This document shows, piece by piece, positions 1-11,860 of a stretch of 64,000 nucleotides of DNA. The stretch is taken from assembly GCF_964340395.1 (NCBI RefSeq), contig NC_135555.1, positions 25,987,725 to 26,051,724 on the forward strand, given 5' to 3'. The position numbers and the translations under genes are program-made. The notes beneath the pieces are model-generated. The model ran no database searches. It was given only the letters and a program-made list of their open reading frames with translations, and was not told the DNA's origin. Each line of letters opens with the position of its first letter. Position 1 is the first letter of the stretch. The stretch is from Glandiceps talaboti. Taxonomy: Eukaryota; Hemichordata; Enteropneusta; Spengelidae.

Positions 1-1019
1 GATATAAGTATCCATTCCATATCATTATTTCAAAATCAAAAATGTATTGAAATGTACAAATGTAGTCTTTATGTAGTTTCCTAGATATAATCTGTATGTG
101 ATAGACTGAAAAACAAAATCCAGGAGGTGGTCTCGTAGAGGAGAAATGTCACACTATTTCAGGCAGCTTTTCAATCAGTCATATCCTTGATGTTCTAAAT
201 CACTGATTATTAAGAGTTGTACTGGTGTACAATGGCCTTCAAATTAGAGGATGATATATGCTGAAAATGAAATTGTTCACCAGTGTTTCCCAGAAATGTG
301 GAATTTTACATGTATTGATTTTGTTATAATGCCACAAGAAGAGAAACAGCAAGACATGAACTGGTTCAATGTATTGTTCAACCTGCTAGTACCTCTCCAA
401 TCAGGACACTTGTCAAATAATGACAACCATTTTCAAATACATGTAAATGCTATAAATGCATTATAATTTTACCAGCATATTTAGGACACCTGTGAAATAT
501 GGTCACTTTTGATGACCCAATGGTGTTTTTCAGAAAAGTTTTTACTGTAAGTCTGTTGATGTTGAATGTAGGAGCTCACCAATCAAGTTGCCGTCAGTGT
601 GTCATTACACAATCATGGCATAAAAACTGTCAGTTTGTTTGTTTATTTCAAAATCAAACATGTATTGAAATATAGTCTTTATTTAGTTTCCTAAATATAA
701 TGTGTGTGATAGAACTGCATCTTTTTATTCTATTTGTTACCCTGTGCTAAAAACCAAATGACAAATGTGGCAACAAAAGTAGGTGTTCAACATTGGCCTA
801 AAATAAAAAATCCCAAAGAAGGAAAAAAAGCTTCCAGCATATGTATGCCAAGGTGAGAAAAAATAATTCACAGGCAAACAGGTGGGAAAAAATAATGGGT
901 CTCCACCAATGCAATCTTCCAAGCCACCCCCAGGATATCAAATGGTCCACCCCTAACTACGACATGGTGCATGTCCAAAGTGGTATGCTTTCTACACTCA
1001 AAGTCTTGCAAAGAAGTCA
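1..1019. other. Non-coding flank with a dispersed direct repeat
   Basis: No convincing exon is seen on either strand. The stretch at about 27-110 recurs in diverged form at about 643-715 (both contain tatttcaaaatcaaa, then tgtattgaaat, then tagtcttta). This is an old direct duplication. The region would lie downstream of the minus-strand Ig exon and may be intron or 3' flank of that gene. Confidence 0.6.
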
Positions 1020-1096
1020 GGGTCAGACTGTGAGGTTGCCCCAGGGTCGGACTGTGAGGTTGCCCCAGGGTCGGACTATAAGGTTGCCCCAGGGCA
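1020..1096. repeat. Short 24-bp tandem repeat, about 3 copies
   Basis: A unit of the form ggtcggactgtgaggttgcc plus ccag is repeated three times with few changes (the third copy reads actataaggttg). Because 24 is a multiple of 3 the stretch stays open in a plus-strand frame, but nothing else supports coding. Confidence 0.85.
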
Positions 1097-1152
1097 ATTT
1101 TTTAGTATACACATTTGAATGAAGAGTACATAACTGTATCCATTGCTCCCGA

Positions 1153-1208
1153 TCGGGATAAACCAATGGTACCTATCAACAATGTAATTTAATCACTGTT
1201 TATCCCGA
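1153..1208. repeat. Perfect 11-bp inverted repeat (tcgggataaac / gtttatcccga)
   Basis: The sequence at 1153-1163 is the exact reverse complement of 1198-1208, giving an 11-bp stem with a 34-nt loop. Further gggata/tatcc motifs lie just downstream, at about 1236-1282. No protein or RNA gene is recognised around it. Confidence 0.6.
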
Positions 1209-1473
1209 CAGGGAATATGGAAAGTGCATGTTTCTATCCTGATTGGGATATTTAGCCCTCTCGGGATAGTTATCCATATCGGGAAATTTTCCTGCTGCAG
1301 AATAACTACACATTTTGATGACCAGATACCTTGTCATGTGATAAGATACTAATATGACGTATACATTTCAACTGTAACATCAAAAATACATGTAGTGTCA
1401 AAATTATCTTGTTTCTCAGATCGTGTTTGCTTTTCACTTATATTTGCATGCTAATTGCAGGGAAATGACTCAC

Positions 1474-1746
1474 TTCCAACGCTGAGGGCAGTACTAATAC
1501 GGTACTCTGCCGGATAGGATATTGGTCCACACGAGTAAGACCCTCCATCACTAAACTCAGCGTTTTGGATAACCAATTCTAAAGTTCCATTTTCTGTTGT
1601 GTGGAAACGTTCTGATGACAGCCTTCTTCCATTGAAATACCATGTCAGGTCGTCCACTGTTCCAGAAGCGCTTGAATGCAATGAACAGTCCAGAGTAACC
1701 TTTGACCCTTTGTCAATTACTGTACTATCTGGATGACTGGTGATAC
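1474..1746 (-). CDS. Ig-like domain exon of a cell-surface or secreted protein
   Basis: This 273-bp internal exon encodes one complete immunoglobulin-like domain. Numbering residues from the first full codon, the disulphide cysteines are C20 (in VTLDCSL) and C72 (in DGGSYSC). The core tryptophan is W35 (LTWYFNG), and the DxGxYxC motif runs from D66 to C72. The borders are an AG acceptor just above 1746 (ATGACAG on the minus strand) and a consensus GTGAGT donor just below 1474. Both borders are phase 1, the classic symmetric 1-1 arrangement of Ig-domain exons. The upstream signal-peptide exon at 4510-4618 also ends in phase 1, so the two would splice in frame. The domain is V- or I-set-like. 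It could be a receptor, adhesion molecule or secreted immune-type protein. Later exons must lie beyond the left edge or were not recognised. Confidence 0.82.
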
Positions 1747-1794
1747 CTGTCATAAACAATAAACTGTGAATTATACTTTAAATAAAATAAACTC

Positions 1795-1965
1795 TAAATT
1801 TAACTGTAAACAAATGAAATGTGAATTTAACTGTAAACAAAATAAACAAAATAAACTGTAAATTGAACTGTAAACAAAATAAACTGTAAATTGAACTGTA
1901 AACAAAATAAACTGTAAATTGAACTGTAAACAAAATAAACTGTAAATTGAACTGTAAATTGAACT
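1795..1965. repeat. 28-bp A/T-rich tandem repeat
   Basis: The unit, roughly actgtaaattgaactgtaaa followed by caaaataa, is repeated about four to five times with partial end copies. Sub-repeats of aactgtaaa show that it grew from a shorter motif. Confidence 0.85.
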
Positions 1966-2113
1966 GCTTTAGTCTCTAAGCAAACAATAACAACATATGT
2001 TGGCCTGTTAGCTGAATTTGGATTCATATTCGTAATTAGTAGGTGAATGTATCTAAACAACGACATCTATGACTATCTCTACCAAGGTTGTGAATTCATT
2101 CTAAAAAAAATAT

Positions 2114-3310
2114 TGAATTTTGACTACTCGACACATTGATAGTGTTTCTTCTATACATGTTATATTTTGACTACTCGACACATTGATAGTGTTACTTCTA
2201 TACATGTTATATTTTGACTACTCGACACATTGATAGTGTTTCTTCTATACATGTTATATTTTGACTACTCGACACATTGATAGTGTTTCTTCTATACATG
2301 TTATATTTTGACTACTCGACACATTGATAATGTTTCTTCTATACATGTTATATTTTGACTACTCGACACATTGATAATGTTTCTTCTATACATGTTATAT
2401 TTTGACTGCTCGACACATTGATAATGTTTCTTCTATACATGTTATATTTTGACTACTCGACACATTGATAGTGTTACTTCTATACATGTTATATTTTGAC
2501 TACTCGACACATTGATAGTGTTTCTTCTATACATGTTATATTTTGACTACTCGACACATTGATAGTGTTTCTTCTATACATGTTATATTTTGACTACTCG
2601 ACACATTGATAGTGTTTCTTCTATACATGTTATATTTTGACTACTCGACACATTGATAGTGTTTCTTCTATACATGTTATATTTTGACTACTCGACACAT
2701 TGATAGTGTTTCTTCTATACATGTTATATTTTGACTACTCGACACATTGATAGTGTTTCTTCTATACATGTTATATTTTGACTACTCGACACATTGATAG
2801 TGTTACTTCTATACATGTTATATTTTGACTACTCGACACATTGATAGTGTTTCTTCTATACATGTTATATTTTGACTGCTCGACACATTGATAATGTTTC
2901 TTCTATACATGTTATATTTTGACTACTCGACACATTGATAATGTTTCTTCTATACATGTTATATTTTGACTACTCGACACATTGATAGTGTTTCTTCTAT
3001 ACATGTTATATTTTGACTACTCGACACATTGATAGTGTTTCTTCTATACATGTTATATTTTGACTACTCGACACATTGATAGTGTTTCTTCTATACATGT
3101 TATATTTTGACTACTCGACACATTGATAGTGTTTCTTCTATACATGTTATATTTTGACTACTCGACACATTGATAGTGTTTCTCAGTCTATACATGTTAT
3201 ATTTTGACTACTCGACACATTGATAATGTTTCTTCTATACATGTTATATTTTGACTACTCGACACATTGATAGTGTTTCTTCTAAAATATACATGTTACA
3301 TTTTGACTAC
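2114..3310. repeat. 47-bp minisatellite, about 25 copies
   Basis: The unit begins tattttgactactcgacac and ends in ttctatacatgtta. Copies are almost identical and fall into a few variants: gatagtg or gataatg, gtttcttc or gttacttc, and tgactac or tgactgc. The variants occur in blocks, showing expansion of multi-unit segments rather than of single units. The last two copies contain small insertions, as expected for array edges. The array lies in the predicted intron of the Ig gene. Confidence 0.97.
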
Positions 3311-4509
3311 TGGATAAAAGACAACAGAAACATTTTTTAAATGTATACTCCGATCACGTTATTTTGTATACATCTTTGTGTTTTGTAAAGTGACCACTAA
3401 CCGTGTAAAATTCATTACAGGCATCGTTGTAATTTTTCACCATTTTTTTTTTACATATTCTAGTAATTTCAAAAAAAAGTATAAAGTTCAAACAGAAAAT
3501 AATCAGGACCTTAATATTTTACATTTGAAATTAACATTTTAAATGTAAATCCTGTGTTTCTAGCATTATACTGTATCCTAATTTATCTTTCATGTGATGA
3601 TTAATACACGGACCGAGAACTAGTGAATTTACCATTGATTCCATCACGTCGCATGAGTTGACACTGAGTCATGGGACGAATGACATTTGCATCTACACTT
3701 TGGAAATACCAATACTACGCTAATAGCCCAAACGAAAGTGAAAGTACACAAATGTACCTAGATACACTAGATTGAAAATATGGGTGATGACGAATAAAAC
3801 TAGCAATTTACACATTTATGGAACATAATCCATCACGGGGTTTATACGTATGTACACAGACAATATGGTGAGTAATATTCCATAAGTGCGTATCATGATA
3901 GCCACAGTGCAGCTGATGTAACATGAGACAGACGGATGTAGGCCTAAGGGAATTCCGTAACGTGACTGACGGACGTAGTGTCTGGTTCGGTCTAAGGATT
4001 ATGAATACACATCGACAGTAGCTTATCAAAATAAGAAATTGTAATATTCTTCCACGTTCACAATAAATGCTATATCAAAAGACATTACGTAGATGAGGCG
4101 AGTTTGACCAACCACTTTCATTTCCCACTAAAAGGGGGGTTAATATATTCGAAAAACACCCGAGAAAGTATTTGGTGATGTAAATATTACTAACAAATGC
4201 AATGATATTGATTTATGAACTACATACTAAATATTTCATAGCATCAAGATCTTTTCATATTAAAAGTTGTTCAGTCATTCATGATTTATTTGAGTATTAC
4301 ATAGAGGATTCCATCCGTCGTTGAAGCGAATCCCAAATTAAGGACGGCAAGACGGCAAGTGATCATATGAAATGTATACTGAGACTCAAAAATCCAACAT
4401 TTTGTAAATATGTTTACGATATTATATGGTTTAGTACCATGCATTGTCCTGCAAAACTGAACGTGGTTGAATGAGGTCCAACCACGGCAACATTTTCAAA
4501 ATCACTTAC

Positions 4510-4618
4510 TTGGCAGGAGTGTATTTCTTGGGCCTCTGTTAATAGCTGCCGTACCAACACCAGCAGCAAAACAGATGACGATGCCTAAAAAAATATTCTT
4601 CTGCCTCAAATACGACAT
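4510..4618 (-). CDS. Predicted first coding exon with signal peptide (Ig-domain gene)
   Basis: Read on the minus strand, an ATG at 4618 opens a 36-codon frame beginning MSYLRQKN. A strongly hydrophobic stretch follows at about residues 8-24 (NIFLGIVICFAAGVGTAA), typical of a cleavable signal peptide. The exon ends at a consensus donor, CCAA|GTAAGT, just below 4510 in phase 1. That matches the phase 1 acceptor of the Ig exon at 1746, so the protein would run from signal peptide straight into the Ig domain. The same frame is open up to an ATG at 4690, but starting there would bury the hydrophobic stretch, so the downstream ATG is preferred. Promoter and 5' UTR were not identified. Confidence 0.62.
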
Positions 4619-4699
4619 TCTGTTAGATATCAGTGCGACTGTACGAATGAGGGACGTTCTGAGAATTAGTTCCTTTATTATTTTCGACAATATTTAACT

Positions 4700-5097
4700 A
4701 GAGATGTTGCCGGAAGTGAGGCAACAAATGTAAAGTACCGGTTAATCACAGGGTATAGGGGGCAATCTGATTAGCTGGATGAGCGCCCCCAACGATGAGT
4801 CATCAACACCACAGAGTTTGTTTCATTTTCATGTTTTAGAATGAAAGTGAGCACACTGTGATCTATGTTGGATTTTATTCTATTTTAAATAAAATGTCAT
4901 AAATTTTACAAGTGAAAATACTGCAAAACGATAATTTTTATCCAAGGTTTTTGAAATGTGGCATTGCTATCAGCAAAATATTCCAAAAATGTAAAAAAAA
5001 ATGAAAACCCAAAATAGATGAAAGAGTGTCAGTAGGCTTCAACTGCTTTCAAATTATTTTTTTAAATTAACATCGCCGTTACCGCTAAATTCAAGAC
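4700..5097. other. Spacer between Ig gene and giant minisatellite
   Basis: This is the A/T-rich 5' flank of the Ig gene. No open frame, RNA gene or repeat family is recognised. Any promoter of the minus-strand gene would lie here or within the array, but no TATA box or CpG-rich core stands out. Confidence 0.5.
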
Positions 5098-6703
5098 CAG
5101 TTAGTAATTGACATTACTGGTGTAAGGCTAATTTCTAGTAATTGTAATTGACATTACTGGTGTAAGGCTAAATTCTAGTAATTGTAATTGACATTACTGG
5201 TGTAAGGCTAAATTCTAGTAATTGTAATTGACATTACTGGTGTAAGGCTAAATTCTAGTAATTGTAATTGACGTTACTGGTGTAAGGCTAAATTCTAGTA
5301 ATTGTAATTGACGTTAATGGTGTAAGGCTAAATTCTAGTAATTGTAATTGACATTACTGGTGTAAGGCTAAATTCTAGTAATTGTAATTGACATTACTGG
5401 TGTAAGGCTAAATTCTAGTAATTGTAATTGACATTACTGGTGTAAGGCTAAATTCTAGTAATTGTAATTGACGTTCCTGGTGTATAGGCTAAATTCTAGT
5501 AATTGTAATTGACGTTCCTGGTGTAAGGCTAAATTCTAGTAATTGTAATTGACATTACTGGTGTAAGGCTAAATTCTAGTAATTGTAATTGACGTTACTG
5601 GTGTAAGGCTAAATTCTAGTAATTGTAATTGACGTTACTGGTGTAAGGCTAAATTATAGTAATTGTAATTGACGTTACTGGTGTAAGGCTAAATTCTAGT
5701 AATTGTAATTGACGTTACTGGTGTAAGGCTAAATTCTAGTAATTGTAATTGACATTACTGGTGTAAGGCTAAATTCTAGTAATTGTAATTGACGTTACTG
5801 GTGTAAGACTAAATTCTAGTAATTGTAATTGACGTTACTGGTGTAAGGCTAAATTCTAGTAATTGTAATTGACGTTACTGGTGTAAGACTAAATTCTAGT
5901 AATTGTAATAGATGTTACCGGTGTGAGGCTAAATTCTAGTAATTATAATTGACGTTACCGGTGTAAGGCTAAATTCGAGTAACTGTAATTGACGTTACCG
6001 GTGTGAGGCTAAATTCTAGTAATTGTAATTGACGTTACTGGTGTAAGACTAAATACTAGTAATTGTAATTGACATTACTGGTGTAAGGCTAAATTCTAGT
6101 AATTGTAATTGACGTTACTGGTGTAAGACTAAATTCTAGTAATTGTAATAGATGTTACCGGTGTGAGGCTAAATTCTAGTAATTATAATTGACGTTACCG
6201 GTGTAAGGCTAAATTCGAGTAACTGTAATTGACGTTACCAGTGTGAGGCTAAATTCTAGTAATTGTAATTGACGTTACTGGTGTAAGGCTAAATTCGAGT
6301 AATTGTAATTGACGTTACCGGTGTAAGGCTAAATTCGAGTAACTAATTGACGTTACCGGTGTGAGGCTAAATTCTAGTAATTGTAATTGACGTTACTGGT
6401 GTAAGGCTAAATTCTAGTAATTGTAATTGACATTACTGGTGTAAGGCTAAATTCTAGTAATTGTAATTGTCGTTACCAGTGTAAGACTAAATTCTAGTAA
6501 TTATAATTGACGTTACCGGTGTAAGGCTAAATTCTAGTAATTATAATTGACGTTACCGGTGTGAGGCTAAATTCTAGTAATTGTAATTGACGTTACTGGT
6601 GTAAGGCTAAATTCTAGTAATTGTAATTGACATTACTGGTGTAAGGCTAAATTCTAGTAATTGTAATTGTCGTTACCAGTGTAAGACTAAATTCTAGTAA
6701 TTG

Positions 6704-7013
6704 CAGGTTCGAGCCCCGTCGCTGCCTGCTGTTTGTTTCTGAGTGGCTAAAGTCCTTGGGCAAGATTTGAACCACGACTATGCCTCAGTCAACCCAGCTG
6801 TATCACTGGGGACCTGGTAGGATGTAGGTTGCAATGTGAAGGCTTTAATCCTATGCGCTTAAATGGCTGCAATGGATTGTATGCTCCCCGGGGAGTTGAG
6901 GAAGACTAAAGGGCCGTTGTGCTATTCTGATTCGAGCCAGGGGTAATAATTGTAAAGCGCTTTGAGCACGGAGTGGGAAAGCGCTATATAAGAAATCAAC
7001 ATTATTATTATTA
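6704..7013 (+). mobile_element. 5'-truncated tRNA-derived SINE inside the minisatellite (copy 1)
   Basis: The sequence starts at the B-box (ggttcgagccc) and lacks the A-box head that is present in the full copy at 58317. It runs through the SINE body to a 3' tail with tgtaaagcgctttgagcac, gaaagcgctatataag and (att)n. The head is replaced by array sequence sharing only ttgcagg-type microhomology. It is non-autonomous and probably mobilised by a LINE; the tail resembles those of L2-like families. Confidence 0.88.
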
Positions 7014-8213
7014 ATTGTAATTGTCGTTACAAGTGTAAGGCTAAATTCTAGTAATTGTAATTGACGTTACTGGTGTAAGGCTAATTTCTAGTAATTGTAA
7101 TTGTCGTTATCAGTGTAAGACTAAATTCTAGTAATTGTAATTGTCGTTACCGGAGTAAGACTAAATTCTAGTAATTGTAATTGACATTACTGGTGTAAGG
7201 CTAAATTCTAGTAATTGTAATTGACATTTTCAGTGTAAGGCTAAATTCTAGTAATTGTAATTGACGTTACTGGTGTAAGACTAAATTCTAGTAATTGTTA
7301 TTGACGTTACTGGTGTAAGGCTAAATTCTAGTAATTGTAATAGACGTTACTGGTGTAAGGCTAAATTCTAGTAATTGTAATAGACGTTACTGGTGTAAGG
7401 CTAAATTCTAGTAATTGTAATTGACGTTACTGGTGTAAGGCTAAATTCTAGTAATTGTAATAGACGTTACTGGTGTAAGACTAAATTCTAGTAATTGTAA
7501 TTGACGTTACTGGTGTAAGGCTAAATTCTAGTAATTGTAATTGACGTTACTGGTGTAAGGCTAAATTCTAGTAATTGTAATTGACGTTACTGGTGTAAGA
7601 CTAAATTCTAGTAATTGTAATTGACGTTACTGGTGTGAGGCTAAATTCTAGTAATTGTAATAGATGTTACCGGTGTGAGGCTAAATTCTAGTAATTATAA
7701 TTGACGTTACCGGTGTAAGGCTAAATTCGAGTAACTGTAATTGACGTTACCGGTGTGAGGCTAAATTCTAGTAATTGTAATTGACGTTACTGGTGTAAGG
7801 CTAAATTCGAGTAATTGTAATTGACGTTACCGGTGTAAGGCTAAATTCGAGTAACTAATTGACGTTACCGGTGTGAGGCTAAATTCTAGTAATTGTAATT
7901 GACGTTACTGGTGTAAGGCTAAATTCTAGTAATTGTAATTGACATTACTGGTGTAAGGCTAAATTCTAGTAATTGTAATTGTCGTTACCAGTGTAAGACT
8001 AAATTCTAGTAATTATAATTGACGTTACCGGTGTAAGGCTAAATTCTAGTAATTATAATTGACGTTACCGGTGTGAGGCTAAATTCTAGTAATTGTAATT
8101 GACGTTACTGGTGTAAGGCTAAATTCTAGTAATTGTAATTGACATTACTGGTGTAAGGCTAAATTCTAGTAATTGTAATTGTCGTTACCAGTGTAAGACT
8201 AAATTCTAGTAAT

Positions 8214-8523
8214 TGCAGGTTTGAGCCCCGTCGCTGCCTGCTGTTTGTTTCTGAGTGGCTAAAGTCCTTGGGCAAGATTTGAACCACGACTATGCCTCAG
8301 TCAACCCAGCTGTATCACTGGGGACCTGGTAGGATGTAGGTTGCAATGTGAAGGCTTTAATCCTATGCGCTTAAATGGCTGCAATGGATTGTATGCTCCC
8401 CGGGGAGTTGAGGAAGACTAAAGGGCCGTTGTGCTATTCTGATTCGAGCCAGGGGTAATAATTGTAAAGCGCTTTGAGCACGGAGTGGGAAAGCGCTATA
8501 TAAGAAATCAACATTATTATTAT
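8214..8523 (+). mobile_element. 5'-truncated tRNA-derived SINE inside the minisatellite (copy 2)
   Basis: This is identical by eye to the copy at 6704-7013 except for one C-to-T change in the B-box region (ggttcgag becomes ggtttgag), a CpG transition. It arose by duplication of the surrounding array, not by a second insertion, because breakpoints and flanking units are the same. Confidence 0.9.
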
Positions 8524-10614
8524 TAATTGTAATTGTCGTTACAAGTGTAAGGCTAAATTCTAGTAATTGTAATTGACGTTACTGGTGTAAGGCTAATTTC
8601 TAGTAATTGTAATTGTCGTTATCAGTGTAAGACTAAATTCTAGTAATTGTAATTGTCGTTACCGGAGTAAGACTAAATTCTAGTAATTGTAATTGACATT
8701 ACTGGTGTAAGGCTAAATTCTAGTAATTGTAATTGACATTTTCAGTGTAAGGCTAAATTCTAGTAATTGTAATTGACGTTACTGGTGTAAGACTAAATTC
8801 TAGTAATTGTTATTGACGTTACTGGTGTAAGGCTAAATTCTAGTAATTGTAATAGACGTTACTGGTGTAAGGCTAAATTCTAGTAATTGTAATAGACGTT
8901 ACTGGTGTAAGGCTAAATTCTAGTAATTGTAATTGACGTTACTGGTGTAAGGCTAAATTCTAGTAATTGTAATAGACGTTACTGGTGTAAGACTAAATTC
9001 TAGTAATTGTAATTGACGTTACTGGTGTAAGGCTAAATTCTAGTAATTGTAATTGACGTTACTGGTGTAAGGCTAAATTCTAGTAATTGTAATTGACGTT
9101 ACTGGTGTAAGACTAAATTCTAGTAATTGTAATTGACGTTACTGGTGTGAGGCTAAATTCTAGTAATTGTAATTGACGTTACTGGTGTAAGGCTAAATTC
9201 TAGTAATTGTAATTGACGTTACTGGTGTAAGGCTAAATTCTAGTAATTGTAATTGACGTTACTGGTGTAAGGCTAAATTCTAGTAATTGTAATTGACATT
9301 ACCGGTGTAAGGCTAAATTCTAGTAATTGTAATTGACGCTACTGGTGTAAGACTAATTTCTAGTAATTGTAATTGACATTACTGGTGTAAGACTAATTTC
9401 TAGTAATTGTAATTGACATTACCAGTGTAAGACTAAATTCTAGTAATTGTAATTGACGTTACTGGTGTAAGGCTAAAATTCTAGTAATTGTAATTGACGT
9501 TACTGGTGTAAGACTAAATTCTAGTAATTGTTAATGACGTTATTGATGTAAGGCTAAAATTCTAGTAATTGTAATTGACGTTACTGGTGTAAGGCTAAAT
9601 TCTAGTAATTGTAATAGACGTTACTGGTGTAAGACTAAATTCTAGTAATTGTAATTGACGTTACTGGTGTAAGGCTAAATTCTAGTAATTGTAATTGACG
9701 TTACTGGTGTAAGGCTAAATTCTAGTAATTGTAATTGACGTTACTGGTGTAAGACTAAATTCTAGTAATTGTAATTGACGTTACTGGTGTAAGACTAAAT
9801 TCTAGTAATTGTAATTGACGTTACTGGTGTAAGGCTAAATTCTAGTAATTGTAATTGACGTTACTGGTGTAAGGCTAAATTCTAGTAATTGTAATTGACG
9901 TTACTGGTGTAAGGCTAAATTCTAGTAATTGTAATTGACATTACCGGTGTAAGGCTAAATTCTAGTAATTGTAATTGACGCTACTGGTGTAAGACTAATT
10001 TCTAGTAATTGTAATTGACATTACTGGTGTAAGACTAATTTCTAGTAATTGTAATTGACATTACCAGTGTAAGACTAAATTCTAGTAATTGTAATTGACG
10101 TTACTGGTGTAAGGCTAAAATTCTAGTAATTGTAATTGACGTTACTGGTGTAAGACTAAATTCTAGTAATTGTTAATGACGTTATTGATGTAAGGCTAAA
10201 ATTCTAGTAATTGTAATTGACGTTACTGGTGTAAGACTAAATTCTAGTAATTGTAATTGACATTACTGGTGTAAGGCTAAATTCTAGTAATTGTAATTGA
10301 CATTCCTGGTGTAAGGCTAAATTCTAGTAATTGTAATTGACGTTACTGGTGTAAGGCTAAATTCTAGTAATTGTAATTGACATTCCTGGTGTAAGGCTAA
10401 ATTCTAGTAATTGTAATTGACGTTACCAGTGTAAGGCTAAATTCTAGTAATTGTAATTGACGTTACCAGTGTAAGGCTAAATTCTAGTAATTGTAATTGA
10501 CATTCCTGGTGTAAGGCTAAATTCTAGTAATTGTAATTAACGTTACCAGTGTAAGGCTAAATTCTAGTAATTGTAATTGACGTTACCAGTGTAAGACTAA
10601 ATTCTAGTAATTGT

Positions 10615-11860
10615 AATTGACATTCCTGGTGTAAGGCTAAATTCTAGTAATTGTAATTAACGTTACCAGTGTAAGGCTAAATTCTAGTAATTGTAATTGA
10701 CGTTACCAGTGTAAGACTAAATTCTAGTAATTGTAATTGACATTACTGGTGTAAGACTAATTTCTAGTAACTGTAATTGACATTACTAGTGTAAGGCTAA
10801 ATTCTAGTAATTGTAATTGACGTTTACTGGTGTAAGGCTAAATTCTAGTAATTGTAATAGATGTTACCAGTGTAAGACTAATTTCTAGTAATTGTAATTG
10901 ACATTACCAGTGTAAGACTAAATTCTAGTAACTGTAATTGACGTTACTGGTGTAAGGCTAAATTCTAGTAATTGTAATTGACGTTACTGGTGTAAGGCTA
11001 AATTCTAGTAATTGTAATTGACGTTACTGGTGTACGGCTAAATTCTAGTAATTGTAATTGATGTTACTGGTGTAAGGCTAAATTCTAGTAATTGTAATTG
11101 ACATTCCTGGTGTAAGGCTAAATACTAGTAATTGTAATTGACGTTAATGGTGTAAGGCTAAATTCTAGTAATTGTAATAGACGTTACTGGTGTAAGACTA
11201 AATTCTAGTAATTGTAATTGACGTTACTGGTGTAAGGCTAAATTCTAGTAATTGTAATTGACATTACTAGTGTATGGCTAAATTCTAGTAATTGTAATTG
11301 ACGCTATACTGGTGTAAGGCTAAATTCTAGTAATTGTAATTGACATTACTGGTGTAAGGCTAAATTCTAGTAATTGTAATTGACATTACTGGTGTAAGGC
11401 TAAATTCGAGTAATTGTAATTGACGTTAATGGTGTAAGGCTAATTTCTAGTAATTGTAATTGACGTTACTGGTGTAAGACTAAATTCTAGTAATTGTAAT
11501 TGACGTTACTGGTGTAAGGCTAAATTCTAGTAATTGTAATTGACATTACTAGTGTATGGCTAAATTCTAGTAATTGTAATTGACGTTTACTGGTGTAAGG
11601 CTAAATTCTAGTAATTGTAATAGACATTACTGGTGTAAGACTAAATTCTAGTAATTGTAATTGACGTTACTGGTGTAAGGCTAAATTCTAGTAATTGTAA
11701 TTGACGTTACTGGTGTAAGGCTAAATTCTAGTAATTGTAATTGACATTACTGGTGTAAGACTAAATTCTAGTAATTGTAATTGACGTTAATGGTGTAAGG
11801 CTAAATTCTAGTAATTGTAATTGACGCTACTGGTGTAAGACTAAATTCTAGTAATTGTAA
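10615..11860. repeat. Duplicated array block, partner of 14143-15388
   Basis: About 1.25 kb of variant-unit order is repeated at an offset of 3,528 bp. Diagnostic odd units (gacgtttactgg, gatgttaccag, tgtacggct, gacgctatactgg) occur in the same order and spacing. The internal match around gacgctatactgg also recurs at about 12303, so some units were copied more than twice. Confidence 0.85.

Larger units (their letters stand above)
1747..4509 (-). other. Predicted intron of the Ig-domain gene
   Basis: This is the interval between the signal-peptide exon and the Ig exon. It holds a 28-bp tandem repeat, a 47-bp minisatellite and about 1.2 kb of sequence (3311-4509) in which nothing further is recognised. 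Its extent is inferred from consensus donor and acceptor sites with matching phase. Confidence 0.55.
6145..9165. repeat. Higher-order tandem duplication of about 1,510 bp, including the SINE
   Basis: The segment 6145-7655 is repeated at 7655-9165 with an offset of 1,510 bp. Both copies carry the same ordered series of variant 40-bp units (ttaccggtgtgagg, aattcgagtaactg, tgtcgttacaag) and the same embedded SINE fragment. The copies differ at very few positions. Confidence 0.9.

Noticed and set aside
3808-4029. 73-codon minus-strand frame in the Ig-gene intron
   Set aside because: No domain, no good splice borders, no homology recognised.
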